Shown: positions 8,566 to 16,781, counted from the first letter of the stretch. The stretch is 33,784 nt of DNA from Segetibacter koreensis DSM 18137 (GCF_000374045.1 NZ_KB893341.1:1005-34788), one strand, 5' to 3'. Program-made: numbers and translations. Notes: generated by a model not told the origin, from the letters alone.

Positions 8566-9897
8566 ATGAAACGCCTTGCAATAAGTCCAGCTAATAAAGC
8601 AAAATTTTTAAGACAAAGAAGGTTTTTTCTTTTTTTACCTGTTCTTGTACTACCCTCTGTTTGCGTTCTCTTCTACTTATTAGGAGGTGGCTCAAACACG
8701 GTCAAGGCCGAAGAAAAAAACAGTACTAAAGGATTAAACACAAGTCTTCCAAATGCCAATATAAAAAAAGACAGTTGGAGCAAGATGCAATACTATGAAC
8801 AGGCCGACCAGGACTCTATAAAAAGAGATGAGCGCATCAGAAACGAAAACGCTTACTCTTCCAATAGCGCTTTACAGCCTTCCGAAAACAAGACTGATTC
8901 AATTAGTGCAGTACACATTAGGCCGACATCTTCTTTGGGCAATTCGACGTTACTTTCTTCGACTGTTGGTCGAGGGGATGCTGATGAGGAAGCAGTAATG
9001 GCAAAGCTTGCCCAAATCGATAAAGCAATGAATGCATCTTCAAACAAAATAAAAGATTTGCCAATAGATACAAACTATACAGGAAAACATGTGGATGGTA
9101 ATAACAACGATGAAATTAAAAGACTGGAAAAGTTGATGAAGATGGCTAATAGTAAAGATGACAGTGATGAAGAAATGAATCAGTTAAACGGCATGCTTGA
9201 TAAGATTATGGATGTACAACACCCGGAAAGGGTAAAAGAAAAAATCCAGGAAGAGCCTATCAAAAATAAGCAACAGGTATATCCCATATCCATGGTTTCC
9301 AATGAAACACCTATTACACTTTTGGAAACAAAAAATCGAAATAGTGTGTCATTCGATTACAATAAAGGCGACACTAATGTTAGGCTACGCAATGCTTTTT
9401 ATTCTTTGGATGAACCTGATTTTACTCCAGAATCCAACAATGCTGTCCCTGCCGTAATAGATGAAACGAAAACGGTTACCAATGGCTCTACTGTTAAATT
9501 AAGAATTGGCCAGGATGTTTACCTCGGAGGGCTCTTTGTTGCCAAAAACACTGCTGTCTTTGGTGTAGCACAGCTCAATGGTGAAAGACTGCATATTTTG
9601 ATAAACAGTATTCGCTATGATAATTCCATTTTACCTGTTTCATTGACAGTGTTTGATCTGGATGGATTGGAAGGTATTTATATACCGGGCGCAATCGCTG
9701 AAGAAGTGATTAAAAATTCAACAGACCAGGCAGTGTCAGCAATTGGTATTGGTCCATTGGATCCATCTTTAAAAGCACAAGCCGCAAACGCCGGGATAGA
9801 AGCAGCTAAATCTTTGCTCAGTAAAAAAGTCCGGTTAATAAAAGTCACTTTAAAAGCAGGATACCAGCTTTTATTAAAAGCTAATAACGCTTCTTAA
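8566..9897 (+). CDS. traM: Conjugative transfer protein TraM (VirB10-like)
   Basis: A 443-residue protein of the TraM/VirB10 type. It has a basic cytoplasmic N-terminus, a single membrane helix (about 24-43, FLFLPVLVLPSVCVLFYLLG), a long polar, low-complexity periplasmic linker (about 50-290) and a C-terminal beta-barrel-type domain (about 300-430) with KLRIGQDVYLGGLFVAKNTA, GERLHILINSIRYDN and FDLDGLEGIYIPGAIAEE. VirB10 proteins span both membranes and transmit energy to the outer-membrane core complex. The traM-traN order is standard. The frame is intact. Family call is firm. Confidence 0.9.
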   Translation: MKRLAISPANKAKFLRQRRFFLFLPVLVLPSVCVLFYLLGGGSNTVKAEEKNSTKGLNTSLPNANIKKDSWSKMQYYEQADQDSIKRDERIRNENAYSSNSALQPSENKTDSISAVHIRPTSSLGNSTLLSSTVGRGDADEEAVMAKLAQIDKAMNASSNKIKDLPIDTNYTGKHVDGNNNDEIKRLEKLMKMANSKDDSDEEMNQLNGMLDKIMDVQHPERVKEKIQEEPIKNKQQVYPISMVSNETPITLLETKNRNSVSFDYNKGDTNVRLRNAFYSLDEPDFTPESNNAVPAVIDETKTVTNGSTVKLRIGQDVYLGGLFVAKNTAVFGVAQLNGERLHILINSIRYDNSILPVSLTVFDLDGLEGIYIPGAIAEEVIKNSTDQAVSAIGIGPLDPSLKAQAANAGIEAAKSLLSKKVRLIKVTLKAGYQLLLKANNAS

Positions 9898-9928
9898 CAA
9901 CACTACGACTCTTCTAAATCTTCAACTT

Positions 9929-10768
9929 ATGAAACAGTATATAATAGGTTTGATACTAATCATATTGCAACTCAACAGCTTTAGCCAGGACGTGAAAAGA
10001 TTTGTCTCTTTTATGGACCCATATCTTTTGCAAATCACTTATAATAAAACGACCAACCTGGTCTTTCCCTATAGTATTAAAAGTGTGGACATGGGAAGCC
10101 CGGATCTATTGGTGCAGAAAGCGAAATATGCTGATACTATTTTACAACTAAAAGCAGGAAGAGAAGAATTTAAGGAGACTAGTTTAAGTGTAGTAACAAC
10201 GGACGGAAAACTGTATTCATTTCTGGTACAATATGCCACTTCTCCGGTCAGGCTAAATTATTTATTTAACACTCAAACCAATTCAACTGCTCATCTACTT
10301 CACCAAAAACACGTTGATAATGAACTGGATTTCTTACTTAATGCAAAAAATATAGCCAGCAATAAAAGGTTTATTCATGGGGTTAGAAAGGAAGATTATA
10401 AAATGTATTTACAGTTGGATGGAATATATATAAGTAACGAGCATATTTATTTACAACTACAATTAAATAATACTTCGAACCTTCCCTACAAGATTGAAAC
10501 ACTTCGTTTTTTAATCAGGGATAAAAAAGCATCTAAGCGAACAAGTACACAAGAAATTGAACTAAAGCCTGTTTATACCTATGGCAATACTAACTGCATT
10601 AATAGCAAAAGTAGCCAACGATATGTTTTTGTATTGCCTGCGTTTATGATAGATAATTCGAAATACCTGGTTTTTCAATTAAGCGAAAAGATGGGAGGAC
10701 GTACCATTGGTTTGAAAATCAAGGACAGGCATATTTTAAAGGCAAAAAGTATTGATACAAGCAATTAA
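9929..10768 (+). CDS. traN: Conjugative transfer protein TraN (DUF4138, VirB9-like)
   Basis: A 279-residue exported protein of the DUF4138/TraN family, with a signal peptide ending LNSFSQ (about residue 20). N-terminal domain: KTTNLVFPYSIKSVDMGSPD. C-terminal domain: KMYLQLDGIYISNEHIYLQL, then LPYKIETLRFLIRDKKASKR and the closing GGRTIGLKIKDRH. It is the VirB9 analogue, part of the outer-membrane core with TraM. It lies 31 bp after traM and is the last recognisable channel gene. TraO, TraP and TraQ, which often follow, are absent here. Intact and of normal length. Confidence 0.9.
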   Translation: MKQYIIGLILIILQLNSFSQDVKRFVSFMDPYLLQITYNKTTNLVFPYSIKSVDMGSPDLLVQKAKYADTILQLKAGREEFKETSLSVVTTDGKLYSFLVQYATSPVRLNYLFNTQTNSTAHLLHQKHVDNELDFLLNAKNIASNKRFIHGVRKEDYKMYLQLDGIYISNEHIYLQLQLNNTSNLPYKIETLRFLIRDKKASKRTSTQEIELKPVYTYGNTNCINSKSSQRYVFVLPAFMIDNSKYLVFQLSEKMGGRTIGLKIKDRHILKAKSIDTSN

Positions 10769-10814
10769 ATCGATCAATTAAACCAAATCTACTATAAACC
10801 TAAAATCAATTTTT

Positions 10815-11624
10815 ATGAACGCGGAAAATGTAGAGTACCTGCAAAAGAGCTTATTTAACCTCGGCTTTGGCGACAAATTACACGAGGAATTAAAGGGTAA
10901 ACTACAGCAAAATGTTCCTGAGTTTACCCTTAAAACAGAGGCGAGTTTTAACAAGGAAAAACTGGAAGCAACCCTTTATTTTAAAAAATCCGAGTCGGTC
11001 GATAAATACTTTTTTAATAAGTATGACACCTCTCTGAAGTCAGATTTTTTCCCGGAAAGAACCCATACTTTCTATGTAAACAAAGGTTCAGCAGTAACTT
11101 TTAAAGAAGCATACAACCTGTTGTCCGGAAACGCCGTTCAAAAAAATCTTATCAATAAAGAAGGCGAGCAATACAAATCCTGGCTCAAGCTTGACCTCAA
11201 TCAAAAGGATGAAAATAACAACTACAAGATGGACAGGTACCACCAGAACTACGGGTTTGACCTGAAAAAAGAATTAGCCAAATATCCTATCCGGGAGTTA
11301 AACAATTGTGACGCCCTCGAAATGCTGGTAAAATCGCTGGAGAAAGGTAACCGTCAGTCTGTAACTTTTGAAAAGAACGGAGGTGAAGAAAAGTTTTTTA
11401 TCAGGGCCAATCCTAAAGAGCGAACAATAGATGTTTTCGATAATCATCTGAAACCACTTCAGGCAGAAACACTCAAAGCAAAATTCGGTTTAGATCATGC
11501 AGCAAAAACCGACGGTGAAAACAACCAGGATTTGAAAAAGGATATGGGCAAGCAAAAGGAATTAGGCAAGGATGAAAGTAATGTTACGGCACGGACAACC
11601 AAGAGCAGGCGGATGTCTCACTAA
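10815..11624 (+). CDS. Conserved hypothetical protein of Bacteroidetes ICEs and plasmids
   Basis: A 269-residue soluble protein of a type seen repeatedly on Bacteroidetes conjugative elements and plasmids. Marks include NVEYLQKSLFNLGFGDKLHE, VDKYFFNKYD, a GSAVTFKEAYNLLSGNAVQK segment and NYGFDLKKELAKYPIRELNN. The last 40 residues are charged and probably disordered. Function is unknown; because such genes usually sit beside mobilisation or replication genes, a role in element maintenance or DNA processing is a reasonable guess only. It follows traN by 46 bp. The start ATG at 10815 places the conserved NVEYLQ motif at residues 5-10, as expected. Confidence 0.65.
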   Translation: MNAENVEYLQKSLFNLGFGDKLHEELKGKLQQNVPEFTLKTEASFNKEKLEATLYFKKSESVDKYFFNKYDTSLKSDFFPERTHTFYVNKGSAVTFKEAYNLLSGNAVQKNLINKEGEQYKSWLKLDLNQKDENNNYKMDRYHQNYGFDLKKELAKYPIRELNNCDALEMLVKSLEKGNRQSVTFEKNGGEEKFFIRANPKERTIDVFDNHLKPLQAETLKAKFGLDHAAKTDGENNQDLKKDMGKQKELGKDESNVTARTTKSRRMSH

Positions 11625-11643
11625 AATGATAAAATCAAATTGT

Positions 11644-11910
11644 ATGGCAGTTGAAATAATTACGAGGGAAGACCTGCAACATTTCCGGCTTCAGTTATTA
11701 AATGACATCCGGCAACTTATTACACCTAAGCAACCGCCACCGGTTAAACCGTGGCTTAAGGCAAGTGATGTAAGAAGGCTGCTAGGTATCTCAGCCGGGA
11801 AGTTACAGGCACTCAGGATTGCAGGGAAACTTCATTCTTCTAAAATTGGCGGTATTCATTATTACAAATATGAAGACATACAACAACTATTGGAATCGCA
11901 AATCTCGTGA
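11644..11910 (+). CDS. Helix-turn-helix protein, excisionase/MerR-like
   Basis: An 88-residue DNA-binding protein starting at ATG 11644 (MAVEIITREDLQHF). A short helical N-terminus (about 1-30) is followed by a proline linker and the HTH_17/excisionase-type domain (about 38-85): WLKASDVRRLLGISAGKLQA, then LRIAGKLHSSKIGGIHYYKY. Such small proteins are common on Bacteroidetes ICEs, where they regulate excision or transfer genes. The frame is open further upstream (11572), but the extra codons overlap the previous gene and do not look like family sequence. The gene ends 13 bp before the next start. DNA-binding is well supported; target sites are unknown. Confidence 0.78.
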   Translation: MAVEIITREDLQHFRLQLLNDIRQLITPKQPPPVKPWLKASDVRRLLGISAGKLQALRIAGKLHSSKIGGIHYYKYEDIQQLLESQIS

Positions 11911-11923
11911 TCTAAAACCGGTT

Positions 11924-12211
11924 ATGGCAGCTATTGACCAAATCATAAATTTCTATGTTTCTATTAAAGATGACAGGAGAATAACCACCAGTCACATTAG
12001 TATCTATATGGCCCTTTTTAGCTATTGGAATATGAATAATGGTCAAAACCCGGTATTTATTAACCGAAATAGTATTATGAAGATCGCAAAAATCAACGGC
12101 TTGGGAACGTATCATAGGTGTATGAAAGAACTCACAGAGTTTGGTTATATAGAATATAGTCCTTCCTATCATCCTGTACTAGGTAGCCAGGTTTGTCTCA
12201 AGCAACTTTAG
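11924..12211 (+). CDS. Small winged-helix-like DNA-binding protein
   Basis: A 95-residue protein (start ATG 11924, MAAIDQIINFYVSIKDDRR). The middle, RITTSHISIYMALFSYWNMN, followed by NRNSIMKIAKINGLGTYHRC, KELTEFGYIEYSPSY and the end QVCLKQL, has the arrangement of a winged helix: three helices, then a beta hairpin. It resembles small regulators or replication-initiator-like proteins that follow an excisionase-type HTH gene in Bacteroidetes ICEs. The longer frame open from 11819 overlaps the preceding gene and is not used. Function beyond probable DNA binding is inferred. Confidence 0.65.
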   Translation: MAAIDQIINFYVSIKDDRRITTSHISIYMALFSYWNMNNGQNPVFINRNSIMKIAKINGLGTYHRCMKELTEFGYIEYSPSYHPVLGSQVCLKQL

Positions 12212-12276
12212 TAAGGAAATGAATTCGTCTTTTTCTAAATAGCCTTAATATAATTTTTTGGACTTTAATAGATGTA

Positions 12277-13056
12277 ATGCCAAGGATAAGAACGATAAAG
12301 CCTTCCTTTTGGAAAGATCAGAAACTTGGCAGAATGAAACGTGATGTAAGATTAATGTTCATTGGTCTGTGGAATCTGGCAGACGATGAAGGTGTTGTCT
12401 GTGCAGATTCCTGTATAATAAAATCTGAACTGTTTCCTTTCGATGAAGACCTACGGGTTAAAACTATCAATGAATGGATTGCCCAGCTAACGGAAGCCCT
12501 TATGATAATACCCTTCACTTTCAATGGTGAAAGCTATTACGTCATTCGCACTTTCAAAGCCCATCAGTCCATCAATAGGCCTCTGGAGTCTAAAATTCCA
12601 TTGGAAATCATTCAGAATGTACTCACTGAACATTCACTGAATACTCACGGAGTAATCACTGCTGGAAAGGAAAGGAATGGAAAGGAAAGTAATAGGAAGG
12701 GAAAGGAAGGCGATGAGCTTTTTTTTAAAAATCCTTTTTCAGAAAATTTTTTAAAAGAATGGGATTTATGGAAAAAATTTAAAAAAGACGAATTGAATTT
12801 TTCTTACAAAACGGTTTTAAGCGAACAGGCTGCAATTAACGAACTGGTCAATTTAAGTAAAGGAGATGAGGCCGCGGCGAAAAAAATTATTCATCACTCA
12901 ATTGCCAATGGATGGAAGGGATTTTTTGAATTAAAAATTGAAAGCCATGGAAATTCAAAAGGCTACCGAAACCCAGTTGGGGAAGACGAATCCGTACAGG
13001 CAGCATTCGCAAAAATTGATAGAATGTGTGATAAAGATGGACCTGGCGCAGGTTAA
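12277..13056 (+). CDS. Phage-type replication protein (replisome organiser-like)
   Basis: A 259-residue protein whose N-terminal 105 residues match the start typical of phage replication proteins: MPRIRTIKPSFWKDQKLGRM, then LMFIGLWNLADDEGVV, a KSELFPFDEDL motif, and FKAHQSINRPLESKIP. This part is a winged-helix DNA-binding domain. A lysine-rich linker (KERNGKESNRKGKEGD, about 130-150) leads to a C-terminal helical domain ending HSIANGWKGFFELK, a DnaD/helicase-loader-like ending. Such proteins open an origin and recruit the helicase. Its presence behind a conjugation operon suggests that the element can replicate, or that a phage or plasmid module was captured. The 3' end overlaps the next gene by 110 or 20 bp depending on that gene's start. 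Confidence 0.72.
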   Translation: MPRIRTIKPSFWKDQKLGRMKRDVRLMFIGLWNLADDEGVVCADSCIIKSELFPFDEDLRVKTINEWIAQLTEALMIIPFTFNGESYYVIRTFKAHQSINRPLESKIPLEIIQNVLTEHSLNTHGVITAGKERNGKESNRKGKEGDELFFKNPFSENFLKEWDLWKKFKKDELNFSYKTVLSEQAAINELVNLSKGDEAAAKKIIHHSIANGWKGFFELKIESHGNSKGYRNPVGEDESVQAAFAKIDRMCDKDGPGAG

Positions 13057-13624
13057 AGCAGAGGCAAAAATGGATTTTGTAAGCCTTGTTAGTGACTTAA
13101 TGCCTGCAGGCAATCCAACTTATCTTGGAGTGATTAAATATCCTATGATTAAAAGTTTGCTGGCTGAACTTGGTAAAAAAACAATGCTTAAGGTACTCTT
13201 TCTTTTGGTGAAAGATTTCTGTAGCAGCGTTAATGTTGTAAGGAACATGAACCAGGATCAGATGATTGAAACTGCAGCAATGCTAATTGATGAATGCGAT
13301 AATTTTAGATTGGAAGACTATGCCATGATGTTTAGCATGGCAAAAAGAGGAGAACTGGTTAAAATTATGGATAGATTAGACATGTCAGTAATAACTCAAA
13401 TGCTGGATGAGTACTGGAAACGGCGAAATCAGGCAGCGTTGAAATTGGAGGAAAATGAAAGTCTGGACTCATTAGGGCCTTCCTGCCGCATTGAAGATGC
13501 CCTTCATCCTCTGGATGCTAAACTTGCTAACTCTGTTGACACCCTAACAGGTGCTTTTGGAGATTTAAAGAATAGATTGATGGAATGGCGTGAAGAAAAT
13601 AAAAATGAAAGTAAGTTGGAATAG
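12947..13624 (+). CDS. Hypothetical protein paired with the replication protein
   Basis: A helical, acidic protein of about 225 residues. The likely start is ATG 12947 (MEIQKATETQLGKTNPYRQH), overlapping the previous gene by 110 bp in a different frame; ATG 13037 (MDLAQVKAEAKMDF), overlapping by 20 bp, is the alternative. The earlier start is preferred because QLGKTNPYRQHSQKLIECVI looks like real coding sequence. The middle (about 95-170) has LLVKDFCSSVNVVRNMNQDQ, DECDNFRLEDYAMMFSMAKR and MDRLDMSVITQMLDEYWKRR, a pattern reminiscent of uncharacterised Bacteroidetes phage/ICE proteins (DUF6633-like). By pairing, it may assist replication. No enzyme motif is visible. Confidence 0.6.
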   Translation: MEIQKATETQLGKTNPYRQHSQKLIECVIKMDLAQVKAEAKMDFVSLVSDLMPAGNPTYLGVIKYPMIKSLLAELGKKTMLKVLFLLVKDFCSSVNVVRNMNQDQMIETAAMLIDECDNFRLEDYAMMFSMAKRGELVKIMDRLDMSVITQMLDEYWKRRNQAALKLEENESLDSLGPSCRIEDALHPLDAKLANSVDTLTGAFGDLKNRLMEWREENKNESKLE

Positions 13625-13830
13625 AAAGTAAAACAGAAAAAAAGAGAACCAAAAGAGGCAAAAGTTACATGAGCAATTTTTAATAATTACTTTCTAATAA
13701 AAGATATACGTTCTTAAGCATACAAATCAACAAAGTTTTCAAAAGTTGTAAGAACATCTTGAATTAGGAGGGACAAGTGGGAGCAATTCTTTAAAAATTT
13801 TATAAAACCAATTGCAGAAATAATTCAACA

Positions 13831-13836
13831 AGGAGG
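13831..13836 (+). promoter_or_regulatory. Strong Shine-Dalgarno before the second HTH gene
   Basis: AGGAGG lies 6 bases before ATG 13843 and determines the start. A further AGGAGGG stands at 13766-13772 without a conventional start codon after it. Confidence 0.6.
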
Positions 13837-13842
13837 CCTAAA

Positions 13843-14115
13843 ATGAGTTACAACCCATTTGACGAGCTATCACGCGAACTTGCAGAAATAAAGGACCTTC
13901 TACTTAAGTCCGCCCCACCAACCAGGGAAGATAACCTTCTGCAAACTGAAATTATTGATACTGATACTCTTTGCTATCGGTTAAATATTACCGAACCCAC
14001 AGCTATTCGTCATCGAAAACGCGGAACTATTCCGTTTTTACAAATTGGTAGTGCTATTCGTTATAATTGGCCTGCAGTAGTTAAAGCCTTAGAAAATAAG
14101 AAAAAGTCAAGGTAG
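13843..14115 (+). CDS. Helix-turn-helix protein with strong Shine-Dalgarno
   Basis: A 90-residue DNA-binding protein. The first 35 residues are helical (FDELSRELAEIKDLLLK, a probable dimerisation helix), followed by an HTH_17-type domain (about 38-85): IIDTDTLCYRLNITEPTAIR, HRKRGTIPFLQIGSAIRYNW. It resembles the gene at 11644 in layout, but the recognition region differs, so the two probably bind different sites. The start is fixed by AGGAGG six bases upstream. About 220 bp of very AT-rich DNA (13625-13842) separates it from the previous gene, so it may have its own promoter. Likely a regulator or excision factor of the element. Confidence 0.75.
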   Translation: MSYNPFDELSRELAEIKDLLLKSAPPTREDNLLQTEIIDTDTLCYRLNITEPTAIRHRKRGTIPFLQIGSAIRYNWPAVVKALENKKKSR

Positions 14116-14489
14116 GAATTTTTTTCTGGCTGGAAAGGACATTAACCAGAAATATGGTTTCTCTCCCTTCTCTGGATATTTCGTTGAAGTTGACCAGTTG
14201 ATTTCGTGGCAAATTCAACTGCATGACAAGTTGCATATTCCTACGGATGTATTGATACAACCTTATTAATTCGACAGCACCAATTGCCGATCAAGTAGAC
14301 ACCTTCACTGTCGGTAAGCGATGAGGTTAGCTTCTCAAGCCAGACGGGTACCGAGCCGTTTCGTGACTGCATACGATGCTGTCCAATAAAAAGCTCCTCC
14401 GCGATACGGTTTCAGCTACTTCACTTGTTGAAATCGTCCGTAGCAAAATAGATAATTTTTGAAAATTCCTCTTTATATTTTTAAGGCGA
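14116..14489. other. Gap with possible gene fragments, no intact gene
   Basis: On the plus strand one frame is open from the end of the HTH gene to a stop at 14267-14269 and reads like protein (LAGKDINQKYGFSPFSGYFV, then EVDQLISWQIQLHDKLHIPT) but has no start codon. On the minus strand a frame at about 14256-14411 contains QHRMQSRNGS followed by VWLEKLTSSLTD, faintly PAS-like. Neither is convincing alone. The stretch marks the end of the plus-strand block and the 3' side of the minus-strand kinase/regulator pair. Confidence 0.3.
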
Positions 14490-15245
14490 TCAAAGGTCAT
14501 TTATCCACCTTTTAAAGACAGGGGCATTTTCCTGGCTAACAATAATTTCTTCAGGTGGCAGCACTTGAAGTTCAATACTTATTTTGCTCTTGTCTACGCT
14601 CCTGAATTTAATTATATAGTTAGCATTTACTATGTACTTTCTGTTTACCCTGAAAAAAACTTTACTGTCTACTATTTCTTCAGTTTCGCCCAAACTGGAA
14701 ATCTCGCATAAATATTTTTTATTGTCTTTGTCAACTGCAAAAACGAGTTTATGCTCTGTAAAAAAATACGCTATATCGTCTGTTTTAACTGTTTGAAATT
14801 CTGTTCCTTTTTTTACAATAATTCTTGATTTGGTTTTTTTCGGGTTATTAAGATAATTGTTCAAAGACGCATAATTATTAATAAAATGTTGCTTGAGGTT
14901 TTTATACTTGCGCAAAGTATTGCTTAGCTTATTAAGGTCAATAGGCTTAAGCAAATAGTCAATGCTGTTATATTCAAAAGCCTCTGTAAGGTATTTATTA
15001 TAGGCGGTTGTAAAAATAACAGGGCAAAGCACAGGATGTTCATTAAAAATATTGAAGGAAATGCCGTCAGATAATTCAATATCCATAAGAATAAGATCGG
15101 GCTGAGGATTTTTTTGAAGCCAGTTAATGCTTTCCGCCACCCTTGAGGTAGTTCCTGCAATTTCTATGCTGCTGTCTGTGTTTACAATACATTGAATTAG
15201 ATTGTCCAGCGCAGGCTTTTCATCCTCAATTATTAATACTTTCAT
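14490..15245 (-). CDS. LytTR-family response regulator
   Basis: A 251-residue response regulator. The receiver domain (1-115) has the acidic pair E7/D8, phospho-acceptor D55 in LILMDIELSDG, T79/T80 and K100 in DYLLKPID. The C-terminal LytTR DNA-binding domain (about 140-250) contains IIVKKGTEFQTVKTDDIAYF, FFRVNRKYIVNANYI and the end FKRWINDL. Phosphorylation by the adjacent LytS-type kinase would activate transcription of unknown targets. Its ATG overlaps the kinase stop by one base (TGATG), so the two are translationally coupled. All key residues are present. Confidence 0.93.
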   Translation of the reverse strand: MKVLIIEDEKPALDNLIQCIVNTDSSIEIAGTTSRVAESINWLQKNPQPDLILMDIELSDGISFNIFNEHPVLCPVIFTTAYNKYLTEAFEYNSIDYLLKPIDLNKLSNTLRKYKNLKQHFINNYASLNNYLNNPKKTKSRIIVKKGTEFQTVKTDDIAYFFTEHKLVFAVDKDNKKYLCEISSLGETEEIVDSKVFFRVNRKYIVNANYIIKFRSVDKSKISIELQVLPPEEIIVSQENAPVFKRWINDL

Positions 15246-16321
15246 CAGTTAATGTTTATTAAGGGTAGTCGCACTTCAAAAATTTCATTGTTACTGTTTA
15301 TGATTATATTCCTTCCGGTTAGCAACTTGTAGCGGTTATCAAGGTTATTTAACCCAACTTTTGATGTACTGGAAGGATAACTTTTTGCGTTCATTTCATT
15401 TTTAACCATAACATAATTGGAAGAAACAGTAATATAAATCGTCAACGGTTTTTCCTGGTTTAACTCATTATGCTTAATCACATTTTCCAGCAGTATTTGT
15501 AACGATATGGGAAGAATTAGTAGCTCTGCTGCTTCCGTATCTGTTATTTGAATAACCATGTTAATTGCCTTGTCGAACCTTATTTTCAATAAATAAAAAT
15601 AGTTACTCATAAATTCGATCTCTTCCATTAGCAATACGAGATTTTTTTCCCTGTTAATTAAAATATAATGGTAAACTTTTGCCAACGTATCATTATATAA
15701 TTTGGCATTTACCGGATTGGAGGAAATAAGAAAAGACAAAGTGTTAAGCGAATTGAAAATGAAATGAGGATCGATCTGGTTTTTTAATGCCACCAGTTCG
15801 GCATGTGTTTTAGCGAGGTCTAATTGTTCCACCCTATTCAAAGTGTCAGAATGTTCACGGTTGAGAAAAAAATTCTCATACAGGTTGGTAATGAAAATAG
15901 CCAGTAGGGTAACCAACATTACAGAATGTATAACAGGCAAAAAATAAGATGGTTCTTCTTTTGAGAAATAATGCCATACTAATAATACCGCTGCGGAAAT
16001 GATTATAGTGTAAGTAATAACAGTTATTAAGAGAATAAAAACACTTTTATAATATTCGTTATTTGGTATTTTTAACCTGTTTTTTAGCGTTACCATCAGC
16101 CTTACATCTCCCTCCCATATCAGCCAGGCCAACAGTATAAAACAAAAATAATTTACCAAAAGCAAAGGAAGAGAATACGCGTAATTAGTTATAAGGCCGG
16201 TAACGTTGGGAATGAATACACCCAGGAGGGGAATAAAAATGAGTTTTATTGTTTTATCACTGCTAAAAACTTCTTTACCATGTGCAAAATTCTCATGATT
16301 ATTTGGTTTCAAAAACTTCAT
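15245..16321 (-). CDS. LytS/YehU-type sensor histidine kinase
   Basis: A 358-residue sensor kinase of the His_kinase (PF06580) type. The N-terminal part has four hydrophobic membrane segments (about 25-45, 50-70, 92-117, 127-147) with no recognisable extracellular sensor domain. A short coiled coil (about 155-180) leads to the phospho-acceptor motif NQIDPHFIFNSLN with His186. The ATP-binding domain has the N-box LLENVIKHN and a G-box region with VGLNNLDNRYKLL. It forms an operon with the downstream LytTR regulator (TGATG overlap). Such kinases in Bacteroidota often act in cell-envelope responses; the signal is unknown. It is divergent from the His-less relative at 16782. Confidence 0.92.
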   Translation of the reverse strand: MKFLKPNNHENFAHGKEVFSSDKTIKLIFIPLLGVFIPNVTGLITNYAYSLPLLLVNYFCFILLAWLIWEGDVRLMVTLKNRLKIPNNEYYKSVFILLITVITYTIIISAAVLLVWHYFSKEEPSYFLPVIHSVMLVTLLAIFITNLYENFFLNREHSDTLNRVEQLDLAKTHAELVALKNQIDPHFIFNSLNTLSFLISSNPVNAKLYNDTLAKVYHYILINREKNLVLLMEEIEFMSNYFYLLKIRFDKAINMVIQITDTEAAELLILPISLQILLENVIKHNELNQEKPLTIYITVSSNYVMVKNEMNAKSYPSSTSKVGLNNLDNRYKLLTGRNIIINSNNEIFEVRLPLININ

Positions 16322-16612
16322 TTGGTAAAGTTTGTACTTGTAATGTTTTTAATATTTGCCGCGTAGAAAAGTTAATAGTGATAAACGGTAGATGTAATTA
16401 AAAAATGCTTGACTTCTAACTGGTTTTCAACTTATAAATGAGGTTACTATTACCAGGCTTTTGTATAAGTGGTATGTGATCCGGCCAAATAACAAACACA
16501 GGGACTAACAATATAAAAAACAAAATTGATTAAAAAAACTTTAGAAACTAAAATGCAGCTTTAGGTATTAAAATCTCAGGTTTCAGATATTTTGTGAATA
16601 GGAGGTTTGTCA

Positions 16613-16681
16613 ATGAAAATATTTTTATTAAAGAAATTACGGCAACGGTTTTCATCTTTTAAAGTGGATGCATCAATATAA
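16613..16681 (+). CDS. Candidate 22-residue leader peptide or microprotein
   Basis: A short ORF, ATG 16613 to TAA 16679-16681, encoding a basic peptide that starts MKIFLLKKLRQRFSS. A perfect AGGAGG (16600-16605) ends seven bases before the ATG, which is rare in Bacteroidota and argues that translation is intended. It lies 100 bp before the His-less kinase gene with a hairpin in between, an arrangement compatible with a leader peptide/attenuator or a small signalling or membrane-binding peptide (five Lys/Arg within residues 7-12 plus Lys2, amphipathic). No family is recognised. A chance ORF of this length is quite possible; the ribosome site is the main support. Confidence 0.4.
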   Translation: MKIFLLKKLRQRFSSFKVDASI

Positions 16682-16713
16682 AACTTACAATTTTTCTCAT
16701 GTGCACATAAACG

Positions 16714-16729
16714 GGTGGTTTCTACCACC
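16714..16729 (+). promoter_or_regulatory. Hairpin between the micro-ORF and the kinase-like gene
   Basis: GGTGGT TTCT ACCACC forms a perfect 6-bp stem with a 4-base loop. It is followed by TGTCTTATTTG rather than a clean T-run, so it is at best a weak terminator or attenuator. It stands 33 bp after the 22-codon ORF and 53 bp before the next gene. Confidence 0.4.
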
Positions 16730-16781
16730 TGTCTTATTTGTAGCTGTATATTAGCAATGGATACTAAAATTTATACAAAAA

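Larger units (their letters stand above)
16322..16781. other. Divergent intergenic region between two LytS-like genes
   Basis: About 460 bp of AT-rich DNA separates two outward-pointing genes and must hold promoters for both. The only structured items found are the 22-codon ORF at 16613 with its Shine-Dalgarno and the hairpin at 16714-16729. No confident promoter consensus was identified. Confidence 0.5.

Noticed and set aside
14256-14411. Minus-strand fragment resembling a PAS domain (QHRMQSRNGS, then VWLEKLTSS)
   Set aside because: Only about 25 residues are suggestive, the frame is bounded by stops, and the typical PAS ending is missing.
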